DNA of 5,238 nt from Planctomycetota bacterium (lineage in GTDB: Bacteria; Planctomycetota; Phycisphaerae; WQYP01; JAJZKY01): contig JAJZKY010000399.1 of the NCBI GenBank assembly GCA_021803885.1, positions 1 to 5,238 on the forward strand. The letters are read 5' to 3'. The translations under genes and the position numbers were made by a program. The notes below the pieces were generated by a model. That model searched no databases and was not told the origin of the DNA. It saw only the letters and a program-made list of their open reading frames with translations. Each line of letters opens with the position of its first letter. Position 1 is the stretch's first letter. Shown piece after piece: positions 1-5,238 of the stretch.

Positions 1-829
1 GTGGATTTCCGGTCATGGGAGCGACGAGGATGAACTCTGTCTTCGGGCAGGCGGCGCGTAGGGTCTCCATTTGTCTTTTGATATTGATGGCGAATTGTTC
101 CGGGGCCACCTGGGCGCTGGCGTCGTTCATCCCAAACGCGAGCAGAACCAGATCAGGCTTTTCCAGTGCCACTGCGGGTATTTGATCCACACCCCAGGAG
201 GAACTGGCACCGCTGAGGGATAAGTTTTTGAACCTTATGTCGGTCTTGAACTGCGCGCCAATGGCCTCGGCCACAAGCGGTCCATAGCCAGGTTGAAGTG
301 GCTGTACGTGGGCAAGACCGCTGGCGTTTTCGCCGACGGAGATACTATCCCCCAGCAATACCAAGGAGAGAGCCTGCCGCCGGGCGAGGCGCTTGGCCAA
401 TCGTGGTAGCGATGTAACCGCAGTGAGTGTGGCCGGCATTTGCCACCCGTCAAGCTGATGTTCATAACAGACCGAAATCTGTAAGTTGTGGAAATCGGCA
501 CCTTCGCCGAAAAGCAGATCAGTCTCCCGGTTGCGGCAGGTTCCGTACTTTTGTGAACCGCGGGGTGGATAGAGCCTGGCTTCGGGTAAGACCGGCATGT
601 GCGAGGTTGGCGGAATATGCAGCGTTGGCGTCCCGGCCTGCCAACGGTAATCCCGGCCCGGTTCAAAGGCCCGCGTACCGTCGGCAGAGCGTACGGAAAT
701 GATCCGCGTGGGTGTGAAGATCAAACGCCCCGTCGGCCAGTAGCCTGGCTGGGCGTGGACCAACAGCAGGCTTTCGCCATCCATGGTCTTGGTCTTCCAG
801 AAGGGGGCGATGCAATCGAACGTACGCAT
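1..829 (-). CDS. SGNH/GDSL-type hydrolase (esterase-like), 3' end outside the window
   Basis: The minus strand is open from an ATG at 829 to the left edge, giving 276 residues with the C-terminus missing. Residues about 1-145 form a beta-rich N-terminal domain. The SGNH core follows: block I is GDSIS (G160-D161-S162, nucleophile Ser162), block II is SLSGAS with Gly207, and block III is AFGMND with Asn235. Block V, with the catalytic Asp and His, would lie outside the window. Such proteins hydrolyse acyl esters, often acetyl groups on polysaccharides; the substrate here is inferred from the neighbouring glycosidase. No signal peptide follows the chosen ATG. An AAAGGA sequence sits 12 nt upstream of it, a rather long spacing. 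The same frame stays open back to a TAA at 893-895 and reads plausibly (IEYLDYPCLKGNHAL), so the true start may be the TTG at 850 or further up. The SGNH fold is certain; the start and specificity are not. Confidence 0.88.
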   Translation of the reverse strand, partial: MRTFDCIAPFWKTKTMDGESLLLVHAQPGYWPTGRLIFTPTRIISVRSADGTRAFEPGRDYRWQAGTPTLHIPPTSHMPVLPEARLYPPRGSQKYGTCRNRETDLLFGEGADFHNLQISVCYEHQLDGWQMPATLTAVTSLPRLAKRLARRQALSLVLLGDSISVGENASGLAHVQPLQPGYGPLVAEAIGAQFKTDIRFKNLSLSGASSSWGVDQIPAVALEKPDLVLLAFGMNDASAQVAPEQFAINIKRQMETLRAACPKTEFILVAPMTGNP

Positions 830-1146
830 GAGCGCGTGGTTTCCTTTCAAACAGGGGTAATCAAGATACTCTATCCGGGCCCCGCCGGCATCTTATGATG
901 GTCGAAAAATGAAACAAAAATGCTGTTTTCGTGAAAATAACCCAATGCTAAATGTTTTCTCAATCGCCGCGTCGAGTATAACGCCCCCATCGTGCTGCGG
1001 CGGGCCACTATCCCGGCGCTGCGCAGGGGCCACAACGCTCTATAACCGAACGGCGGATTCCGGTCGCCTCAGGTCCGAGGCAGGTGATCCGCTGTTGCCT
1101 CTCCTCTTGGGATGTTTCCAATCGCTACACCACCTTGCTCCCCGAT
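830..1146. other. Intergenic region between the SGNH hydrolase and the glycoside hydrolase
   Basis: These 317 bases carry no convincing gene. Positions 901-960 are strikingly A+T-rich (42 of 60 bases) compared with the surroundings, which makes this the likely promoter zone of the SGNH gene. A weak minus-strand match is TTGTTT (912-917), a 16-nt spacer and TAAGAT (890-895). The part nearer the glycoside hydrolase stop contains a long imperfect hairpin, listed separately. The 86-codon plus-strand ORF at 909-1169 looks like noise, being Cys/Pro/Ser-rich with no motif. Confidence 0.45.
1053..1092. repeat. Nested inverted repeat downstream of the glycoside hydrolase gene
   Basis: The outer arms GCGGAT (1053-1058) and ATCCGC (1087-1092) enclose inner arms GCCTC (1066-1070) and GAGGC (1077-1081) around a 6-nt loop. 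Two further C-G pairs are possible between the arms. It lies 55 to 94 bp past the stop codon of the minus-strand glycoside hydrolase, so it could stabilise the 3' end of that mRNA. No T-run follows on the minus strand, so it is not a classical intrinsic terminator. Confidence 0.4.
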
Positions 1147-2547
1147 TCAGTTACCAAGCAACAAACTAACATATTGAGGCCCGGTAGAAAGCCGTAATTT
1201 AAGCCCAGTTGCACCAACGCGTGTCCTTATTTGCCTATCGCCCAGGTAGTTGATGATACGGTAGTTCCCCCTTGGTACCCGCAACGTTACCGTGGCACGT
1301 CCCGATGGGGGTGATACCACGCTCCACGCCACCCATCGCCGCTGCTTGCCGCGGGCAAAAACGAGCACAAAAACACTCGGATTATGCTCTTTTATGCGCT
1401 TGTCAAAATGAAATCCGCGGAGTGTCTGAGTCAGCGTGCGGCATGCAAAAAAAGCTGGTTTCGGTGTATATACATAATGCCGGTGCGCATGGTACGTAAA
1501 ACCAACCAGGCCAAAATGGAATTCTGGGTCAGGTGTTTTGGCATCCACTATACCACCTCTCTCAGTGAACCGAATATCTCCGGTCGCTGGGCCATCGTCG
1601 TGCCAATCGTACCAGATCGAAATCGGTATATGGCACATAAGATTGATCAAAAATTCCCTCGCCAGTAATCGCGCCTGTGCCGAGCGGCTGTACCCGCTTC
1701 CAAAAAACCACCGTGGAGCTGATGGATACCCCCATTCGCTTGAAACAAGCTGCAGCGATGAGCCAGATGGAGCGTAATCGGCGACGACCCGCTGAAAGCG
1801 GCAGTAGTCGGCCATAACCGTTTCGGGCGGTCGTTTCCGGTACGGGTGAACACTGACCGCGTCAAAAACGTTAAGCACTCCACCCTTGAATAACCATTGG
1901 ATCCACGTTTGGCCACCCTTCCACGGGCGTTGCATCCAGGCCACTCCAGGACCAATAAAGTACGCATGTCGATCTGTTCGATAGATGGCTTGTCCCGTCT
2001 CCACGGCCAGCTTGGCATACGCTTGCGGATCGATAGGGATGCCACCATTGCCCGACCCACCGTCCGGTTCCGACCACATCTCCCAAACTACTCCATTCCC
2101 GCGGAAACTATCAACGGCGGCTGCCGCCCATGCCGAGAAAGCATGCCGTGCGGTTGACGTCGTCGGAAACTTGCCGTGCTGATATAGTGGGTTTCCGTAA
2201 TCTAGGACAAAAAAGACCTGCATGTGATAGTGTTGAGCCATCTTCACCAGATTGTGATATGCCGTGAAGTTATACTTTCCGCGCACTTTTTCCGTGGCAT
2301 TCCAAAAGAAATCCATCCGTATCCAATGAAGCCCGGTTGCCGCGAGCATACGCATCTCGCCTGGCCTCGGATCGGTCCAATGGATGTTAACACCCAAACC
2401 GTCAGGAATGTTCGTTCCTACCTGCCCCCGGTGGTGCTGCTGATAAAGCCTGACTTGGCCAGGGTTAATCAAACTCCTCGAACTGCAACCCGCCACCGCA
2501 AATATTAGGCCGAACCCAATAATTTTATTCCGCAACGACCTTAACAT
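1147..2547 (-). CDS. Lipoprotein glycoside hydrolase, clan GH-A TIM barrel
   Basis: This 466-residue protein begins with a lipoprotein signal: a basic start (MLRSLRNK), a hydrophobic core and the lipobox VAGC, with lipidated Cys21 followed by Ser22. That implies anchoring in an outer or periplasm-facing membrane. The mature part is a retaining clan GH-A (beta/alpha)8 domain, about residues 45-375. It has GVNIHW near its start, the acid/base motif WEMWSEPD (Glu160), SVHPY (His234), the nucleophile motif SSEWGYPS (Glu271) and IWYDWHDDG near residue 312. A beta-sandwich-like tail of about 90 residues follows. The fold resembles GH5/GH39-type enzymes; I cannot fix the CAZy family or the substrate. 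The residue before the acid/base Glu is Ser159 rather than the usual Asn. The frame is open 14 codons further up (2589), but the ATG at 2547 has an AGGAG site at ideal distance and opens directly into the signal peptide. It ends in TGA. Confidence 0.88.
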   Translation of the reverse strand: MLRSLRNKIIGFGLIFAVAGCSSRSLINPGQVRLYQQHHRGQVGTNIPDGLGVNIHWTDPRPGEMRMLAATGLHWIRMDFFWNATEKVRGKYNFTAYHNLVKMAQHYHMQVFFVLDYGNPLYQHGKFPTTSTARHAFSAWAAAAVDSFRGNGVVWEMWSEPDGGSGNGGIPIDPQAYAKLAVETGQAIYRTDRHAYFIGPGVAWMQRPWKGGQTWIQWLFKGGVLNVFDAVSVHPYRKRPPETVMADYCRFQRVVADYAPSGSSLQLVSSEWGYPSAPRWFFGSGYSRSAQARLLAREFLINLMCHIPISIWYDWHDDGPATGDIRFTERGGIVDAKTPDPEFHFGLVGFTYHAHRHYVYTPKPAFFACRTLTQTLRGFHFDKRIKEHNPSVFVLVFARGKQRRWVAWSVVSPPSGRATVTLRVPRGNYRIINYLGDRQIRTRVGATGLKLRLSTGPQYVSLLLGN

Positions 2548-2555
2548 CTTCAAGA

Positions 2556-2560
2556 CTCCT
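2556..2560 (-). promoter_or_regulatory. Ribosome binding site fixing the glycoside hydrolase start
   Basis: On the minus strand AGGAG is followed by 8 nt and then the ATG at 2547. This decides for 2547 over the in-frame ATG at 2589, which would add 14 residues ahead of the lipoprotein signal. Confidence 0.7.
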
Positions 2561-2611
2561 AAAGTTGCCGTGTCGGAACAAAATAGCACCGCGAATACGT
2601 GTAGCCTCTGT

Positions 2612-2659
2612 TAAATTCTGCAAACCACACGGAAATGTAAAGTACTGATCTTATGATCA
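2612..2659 (-). promoter_or_regulatory. Possible promoter and operator-like palindrome for the glycoside hydrolase
   Basis: The 169-bp gap between the pseudopilin stop and the hydrolase start is A+T-rich in its middle. On the minus strand TTTACA (2636-2641) is followed by an 18-nt spacer and AATTTA (2612-2617), a weak sigma70-like pair. Just upstream lies the palindrome TGATC-ttat-GATCA (2646-2659), which could bind a dimeric regulator. The matches are modest and the call is tentative. Confidence 0.25.
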
Positions 2660-2716
2660 TTCCACCTGTTTGCTCACGGATTCAATTTGATAAAGTAGCC
2701 TTGCCCCCGACCCCGT

Positions 2717-3676
2717 CTACCAACCATAAAAGACGCCCGCACCGTACACGCGGGTCATAATGCTGGACTCTGGCACCCATCGGACCGAGGCGTCATTATA
2801 CATTTCGTGCTCGCCTGATGGAAGGTCGTTGCCCAAAGAACCATCCACATGATTAGAGGCTGTCAACCCTTGCGCAGTGACAAATCCCAGCGTGTCGGCC
2901 GAATCACTAAAGAGCGTATTGTCCGTCACCAGCAGGGTGCCTGGGGGCGATTGCGGATTCAGGGCTGGCTCGTGCTCAGGATCAGCGTTCTGGAACTGCC
3001 AAAATCCCAAACTTCCCGCCTGCATGGTGCCGGATCCGGTCATGCCTACATCATAATAACCCGCGATAGCTGGTGCGTCATAGGCGGTTTTGTAATCGAT
3101 ACCGCGGTCAACCCAATAAGAATAGCCCAAGTTAAAATCCCAGTCGACCAAAAGTCCCGCTTGATTGAAATATCCAGTGTAGTAATTGTTCGTTACGTTG
3201 TTGGGCTGAAAACCACTCGCCGTTTCCGGGCAAAAGAGAATGCTCACACCCAGAGATGTAGGACTTAGTATGCCCGCACGCGGATTGAGCATGTATGGGC
3301 CGGATGTGCCAAAAGATCCATAGTATAACATAGGCAGACCAGCTATTGGATAGTAGCAAAACCCTGGCCCACCATAATATATTTGGTCACTAAACGGATA
3401 ATTGCCGAGATTGGCCAAGGGATAGGTTCCTTGATAAATGCCGGCATATTCACGCAACGCAAGGCCAATTTGCCGCAAATTTGACGCACATGTCACGCGC
3501 AGCGCCATTTTTCTGGCCGCCGCTAGTGCTGGCAGTAAAAGGGCAATCAGGATCGCGATGATCAAGATCACCACCAATAATTCCACCAAGGTAAAACCGT
3601 GTAGGGGTCCCGAGGCATCGGGATTAGACTTCCGCAGAGTGAATGACTTTTTACAACCCCTTACACGGAGAATCAT
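2717..3676 (-). CDS. DUF1559-type pseudopilin with prepilin N-terminal methylation motif
   Basis: This 319-residue protein (from the ATG at 3676) has a short polar leader and then the type IV prepilin/type II pseudopilin motif [12 protein letters not shown]. Prepilin peptidase would cut after Gly27, leaving Phe28. A hydrophobic helix reaches to about residue 52. The family-typical stretch [16 protein letters not shown] follows, then a long Gly/Tyr/Asn-rich globular region. Near the C-terminus, NHVDG (His276) and NDASVRW (Asp295) replace the usual H-X9-DG ending, with Ala for Gly. Such pseudopilins are abundant in Planctomycetota and related phyla, often beside glycosidases; their exact role is unknown. 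The frame is open to an ATG at 3730, adding 18 residues, but that part is antisense to the transposase and looks spurious. The native start and promoter were probably displaced by the insertion sequence. Leader residues NPDASG are encoded by a palindromic repeat. Confidence 0.85.
   Translation of the reverse strand: MILRVRGCKKSFTLRKSNPDASGPLHGFTLVELLVVILIIAILIALLLPALAAARKMALRVTCASNLRQIGLALREYAGIYQGTYPLANLGNYPFSDQIYYGGPGFCYYPIAGLPMLYYGSFGTSGPYMLNPRAGILSPTSLGVSILFCPETASGFQPNNVTNNYYTGYFNQAGLLVDWDFNLGYSYWVDRGIDYKTAYDAPAIAGYYDVGMTGSGTMQAGSLGFWQFQNADPEHEPALNPQSPPGTLLVTDNTLFSDSADTLGFVTAQGLTASNHVDGSLGNDLPSGEHEMYNDASVRWVPESSIMTRVYGAGVFYGW
3608..3625 (-). repeat. Palindromic repeat, short variant, in the pseudopilin leader
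   Basis: Read on the minus strand this is AATCCCGATGCCTCGGGA. It equals the 20-bp palindrome found twice in the transposase gene with two A residues missing. It has 6-bp arms (TCCCGA/TCGGGA) and a 4-nt loop. It is 18 nt long, exactly six codons (NPDASG), and lies just before the HGFTLVE cleavage motif. Confidence 0.6.
3667..3670 (+). promoter_or_regulatory. Ribosome binding site of the transposase
   Basis: GGAG stands 9 nt before the ATG at 3680, supporting that start. The site lies inside the 5' coding part of the oppositely oriented pseudopilin gene. Confidence 0.55.
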
Positions 3677-3679
3677 ATT

Positions 3680-4618
3680 ATGCCCGAAACTGCTCAAGCC
3701 TTCCAGTCTTTCGTTGGTGTTGATCTTCATAAGTCCACCGTTACCCTTGTGGCCGTCGATGCGGCCGGAAACAATCTCACATCATTAACCTGTCATACCA
3801 AATGCGTCACACGTATCGAGGAGTGGATACGTACCAGGCCCCAGCCCTGTCATCTGGCCGTTGAGGCTGTGGGCTTTGCTGAATGGTTCATCGATCGCTT
3901 CCGATCCTGCGTAGCACGTATGGACATCGCCGACGCCACCGAACTGGCCCGCCTCCGCGGCAAACGCCGCAAGAATGACCGCAACGACGCCGCCGATGTC
4001 GCCACCCGCCTGGCTCGGGGAAACTGTCCGCTGGGCTGGATTGCCGATGAACACGTATCGCAGTTGCGCAAGCTCGGCCGGCACTGGCACTGCCTTTCGC
4101 GTACGCTTTCCCGCGTCAAGCACTGCATGGGATCGATCCTGTTGGCTGCCAATTTGGCCGGTCCCAGGCTCGATGCCGCGTCGGCTCAAAAGTGGATCCT
4201 GGCCCGCGGCCATCTGCTCAAGGATGTTCAACGGGAGGCCTTCAGCAACTTTCTGGATATCATCTCCCTGCTGGAACGCCAACGCGAATCGCTGCGGCGA
4301 CGCATCATCGCCGCCAATCGCCAGCCCACTTTCGTGCCCTTGGTCGAGTTGCTCAAAAGTGTTCCAGGCATTGACGAAATATGGGGGTGCATCATTGCCG
4401 CGGAGATCGGCGACTTCTCCCGTTTTCCCAATGCCGATACGCTGCAATTCTGGACCGGACTGACACCCAACAATGAGGAATCCGCCGGACGCAGGCAGTC
4501 CGGCAACATCACCAAAGCCGGCAATCCCGATAGCCATCGGGACTGGGCCTTGGGCAAGGCTGCTTTGACCCTGTGCCGTTCCGATGCCCGCCAAGAGGTC
4601 ATCCGCCAATCCCGATAG
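3680..4618 (+). CDS. IS110-family transposase, truncated by an in-frame amber codon
   Basis: The product is 312 residues. The N-terminal RuvC-like DEDD domain shows GVDLHKST (Asp15), AVEAVG (Glu62) and KNDRNDAAD (Asp100 and Asp103). A helical linker spans about residues 120-215. The C-terminal Transposase_20 domain shows [29 protein letters not shown] with the likely catalytic Ser268, and GNITKAGN. Proteins of this family cut and join DNA through both active sites and are guided by an element-encoded RNA. Two copies of a palindromic repeat lie in the gene. The first alters the normally short GN-xxxR-WAL segment to [11 protein letters not shown] (residues 281-290). The second supplies the TAG at 4616-4618. 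The frame stays open after it and encodes the missing conserved tail (next entry). The product is therefore probably inactive unless the stop is read through. The start is supported by GGAG 9 nt upstream. Confidence 0.88.
   Translation: MPETAQAFQSFVGVDLHKSTVTLVAVDAAGNNLTSLTCHTKCVTRIEEWIRTRPQPCHLAVEAVGFAEWFIDRFRSCVARMDIADATELARLRGKRRKNDRNDAADVATRLARGNCPLGWIADEHVSQLRKLGRHWHCLSRTLSRVKHCMGSILLAANLAGPRLDAASAQKWILARGHLLKDVQREAFSNFLDIISLLERQRESLRRRIIAANRQPTFVPLVELLKSVPGIDEIWGCIIAAEIGDFSRFPNADTLQFWTGLTPNNEESAGRRQSGNITKAGNPDSHRDWALGKAALTLCRSDARQEVIRQSR
4523..4542 (+). repeat. Palindromic repeat, copy 1 in the transposase gene
   Basis: AATCCCGATAGCCATCGGGA has perfect 7-bp arms TCCCGAT/ATCGGGA around AGCC. 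It is identical over 20 bp to the copy 85 bp downstream. It is read in frame as PDSHR inside the conserved C-terminal domain, where relatives usually have two fewer residues between GN and WAL. Confidence 0.75.
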
Positions 4619-4627
4619 CCATCGGGA
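4608..4627 (+). repeat. Palindromic repeat, copy 2, carrying the transposase stop codon
   Basis: This is the same 20-bp palindrome in a different reading phase, so that its central TAG (4616-4618) is read as a stop. Outer arms ATCCGC (4601-4606) and GCGGAT (4633-4638) lengthen the hairpin. Coding sense resumes immediately after it with RIGKPKANVAMARRLL. Confidence 0.75.
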
Positions 4628-4804
4628 ATCCAGCGGATCGGAAAGCCCAAGGCCAACGTAGCCATGGCCCGCCGACTGCTGGGCGTCCTTTTCGCCATGG
4701 TCCGCGACGGAACCATTTACCAGGGGCAACAACCCACCGGCCACCAGCGGCAGGCCAACGAAGCCCGCATCAGACAACGAAGAAAGGAGATTCCAGCAGC
4801 ATGA
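4619..4804 (+). pseudogene. Severed C-terminal part of the IS110 transposase
   Basis: The frame of the transposase continues without shift past the TAG and ends at TGA (4802-4804), adding 61 codons before the stop. It reads RIGKPKANVAMARRLL, then GVLFAMVRDGTIYQG and a basic tail ending RQRRKEIPAA. The GKPKxxVAxARxLL pattern and the following AM.RDG are typical of the end of IS110-family transposases. This was therefore part of one protein of about 370 residues. An internal ATG at 4664 exists, but I see no ribosome binding site for it. If amber readthrough occurs, the full protein would be restored with a short insert encoded by the repeat. Confidence 0.8.
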
Positions 4805-4815
4805 TTGATCCCAGT

Positions 4816-4884
4816 TCAGGTCTATGACCTGAGTGACGTATGGCGGAACGATTCCGACGTCAACCAACTCCGGAACCCTCCGGA
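4816..4884 (+). ncRNA. Three consecutive hairpins after the transposase: candidate guide RNA region
   Basis: Hairpin 1 is TCAGGTC-TAT-GACCTGA (4816-4832). Hairpin 2 pairs TGACGT (4834-4839) with ACGTCA (4857-4862) and CGGAA (4844-4848) with TTCCG (4852-4856), giving 11 bp with one 4-nt bulge. Hairpin 3 is TCCGGA-ACCC-TCCGGA (4869-4884). They begin 12 nt after the end of the transposase frame. In the IS1111 branch of the IS110 family the guide (seek/bridge) RNA lies downstream of the recombinase gene, so this is the natural place for one. The boundaries, strand and function are inferred; only the base pairing is seen. Alternatively they are only the structured right end of the element. Confidence 0.4.
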
Positions 4885-4945
4885 ATGACGCCTCGTCCGC
4901 TCGGAGACCGCGACACGGTTTTATTCGGCCCGGCGCACACGCATG

Positions 4946-4974
4946 AGGCGGGGACACCACGGGTGCCCCCGCCT
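4946..4974. repeat. Hairpin core of tandem unit A
   Basis: AGGCGGGG (4946-4953) pairs with CCCCGCCT (4967-4974). After one A/C mismatch, CACC (4955-4958) pairs with GGTG (4962-4965) over a 3-nt loop ACG. That makes 12 pairs in a very stable stem. No T-run follows on either side close enough for a terminator. Confidence 0.6.
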
Positions 4975-5048
4975 TGCTGATCCGGTGACCGCGCCCATGT
5001 GAATTCGGCCCGACGGACGCGAACAAGGTTTTATTCAGCCCGGGACAC

Positions 5049-5074
5049 ACGGCGGAGCATAACGCCTCCGCCGT
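5049..5074. repeat. Hairpin core of tandem unit B
   Basis: ACGGCGGAG (5049-5057) pairs perfectly with CTCCGCCGT (5066-5074) over an 8-nt loop. It occupies the same place as the unit A hairpin, but both arms differ in sequence and still pair. Confidence 0.6.
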
Positions 5075-5103
5075 CCGGCGACTGCGAAGAGATGAATTCA
5101 GCC

Positions 5104-5132
5104 GTCGCGTCTTGCTCGCCTCACGACGCGAC
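5104..5132. repeat. Hairpin directly after tandem unit B
   Basis: GTCGCGTC (5104-5111) pairs with GACGCGAC (5125-5132) over a 13-nt loop. It abuts the right box of unit B and continues the row of hairpins. Confidence 0.5.
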
Positions 5133-5169
5133 AGAGCACGATGTGTTCCGCCCCCACAGGCGACCATTG

Positions 5170-5193
5170 CCGCCATCGGATTGCCGATGGCGG
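5170..5193. repeat. Perfect 10-bp inverted repeat near the right edge
   Basis: CCGCCATCGG (5170-5179) and CCGATGGCGG (5184-5193) enclose the loop ATTG. On the plus strand TTTT follows only 7 nt later (5201-5204), so this is at best a poor intrinsic terminator. It shares GCCATCGG with the palindromic repeats in the transposase. Positions 5194-5238 contain nothing I can name. Confidence 0.5.
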
Positions 5194-5238
5194 GCCGTCG
5201 TTTTCGTCCAGAACCGGAAACCCCTGCCCTGGGCTCGC

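Larger units (their letters stand above)
3680..4804 (+). mobile_element. IS110-family insertion sequence (coding part; ends not resolved)
   Basis: The element is recognised by its DEDD-type transposase. The given limits are only those of the transposase frame. The left end must lie between about 3600 and 3679, because the pseudopilin prepilin motif is intact up to 3598. The right end lies somewhere after 4804 and probably includes the hairpins at 4816-4884. I found no clear terminal inverted repeat or target duplication, which is normal for this family. With at most about 80 bp of 5' non-coding DNA but a long 3' region, the layout is IS1111-like. The gene seems more G+C-rich than the pseudopilin beside it, in keeping with transfer. 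Confidence 0.75.
4917..5103. repeat. Two tandem 110-bp-period units with hairpin cores
   Basis: Unit A starts at 4917 and unit B at 5027. The left boxes, 4917-4940 and 5027-5050, match at 21 of 24 positions (GGTTTTATTC then G or A, then GCCCGG, ending CACAC). The right boxes, 4981-5010 and 5074-5103, match at 22 of 30 without gaps (TCCGG at the start, TGAATTC near the end). Between the boxes each unit has a hairpin of unrelated sequence. The core ATTC(G/A)GCC occurs four times, once in each box. No coding function is evident. This could be a dispersed intergenic repeat, part of the insertion sequence's right end, or a structured RNA. Confidence 0.6.

Noticed and set aside
235..898. Open frames of about 90-145 codons on both strands over the left end
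   Set aside because: They overlap the minus-strand SGNH hydrolase frame, which shows the GDSI, Gly and GMND blocks. The others are shadows.
909..1169. 86-codon plus-strand open frame in the intergenic region
   Set aside because: It has no ribosome binding site and no motif, has an odd composition, and runs into the end of the glycoside hydrolase gene.
1297..1312. Further copy of the CCCGAT palindrome
   Set aside because: CCCGATGGGG shares only the first half; no ATCGGGA arm follows.
3650..3681. TTTACA ... TATTAT as a transposase promoter
   Set aside because: The spacer is 20 nt and the -10 would overlap the start codon, leaving no leader.
4573..4827. 84-codon plus-strand open frame at the transposase 3' end
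   Set aside because: It is in a different frame from the conserved GKPKANVAMARRLL tail and reads as low-complexity Pro/Arg/His-rich sequence.
4917..5132. CRISPR-like array
   Set aside because: There are only two units, the boxes are imperfect, and the period and hairpin cores do not fit repeat-spacer architecture.
3785..5176. 463-codon open frame on the minus strand opposite the transposase
   Set aside because: It is antisense to a clearly recognisable IS110 transposase, and its N-terminal part is a translation of the tandem hairpin repeats. It is Gly/Ala/Leu-rich without motifs, as expected from a G+C-rich shadow frame.
5170..5204. Intrinsic terminator at the right edge
   Set aside because: The stem is strong, but the T-run is short and begins 7 nt after the stem, and no gene is seen ending just before it.

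Overview
The window most resembles a chromosomal region of a planctomycete-like bacterium (Planctomycetota, perhaps Phycisphaerae). This is inferred from gene content only. The main pointers are a DUF1559-type pseudopilin with a [11 protein letters not shown] prepilin motif, a lipid-anchored clan GH-A glycosidase and a two-domain SGNH hydrolase. No rRNA or tRNA is present to place the organism.

Layout. Positions 1-3676 hold three minus-strand genes. In transcription order they are the pseudopilin (3676-2717), a lipoprotein glycoside hydrolase (2547-1147) and an SGNH/GDSL esterase-like protein (829 to beyond the left edge). The gaps are 169 and 317 bp, so the genes are co-oriented but may have separate promoters. 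Together they look like a small polysaccharide-attack locus: a glycosidase that cuts the chain, an esterase that could remove acyl groups, and a pseudopilin of the type often found beside such genes. Positions 3680-4804 hold a plus-strand IS110-family transposase (DEDD plus Ser recombinase). Its ATG lies 3 bp from the pseudopilin's likely ATG, so the insertion sequence has landed at the 5' end of the pseudopilin gene. From 4805 to the right edge there is no credible gene. That stretch holds a dense run of hairpins followed by a tandem 110-bp repeat with hairpin cores.

Three points stand out. First, an almost perfect palindrome (AATCCCGATAGCCATCGGGA) occurs twice in the transposase gene, and a variant lacking two A residues occurs in the pseudopilin gene. 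All three copies are read as protein. One puts an in-frame TAG into the transposase, cutting off about 60 conserved C-terminal residues that remain open in the same frame downstream. Second, the transposase has almost no 5' non-coding room but a long, structured 3' region. This fits an IS1111-like layout with a guide (bridge/seek) RNA downstream of the recombinase. Third, the tandem repeat units keep their flanking boxes while their stems differ in sequence and still pair, which argues for selected structure.

All statements come from reading the sequence. Family assignments rest on motifs, and no database search was made.
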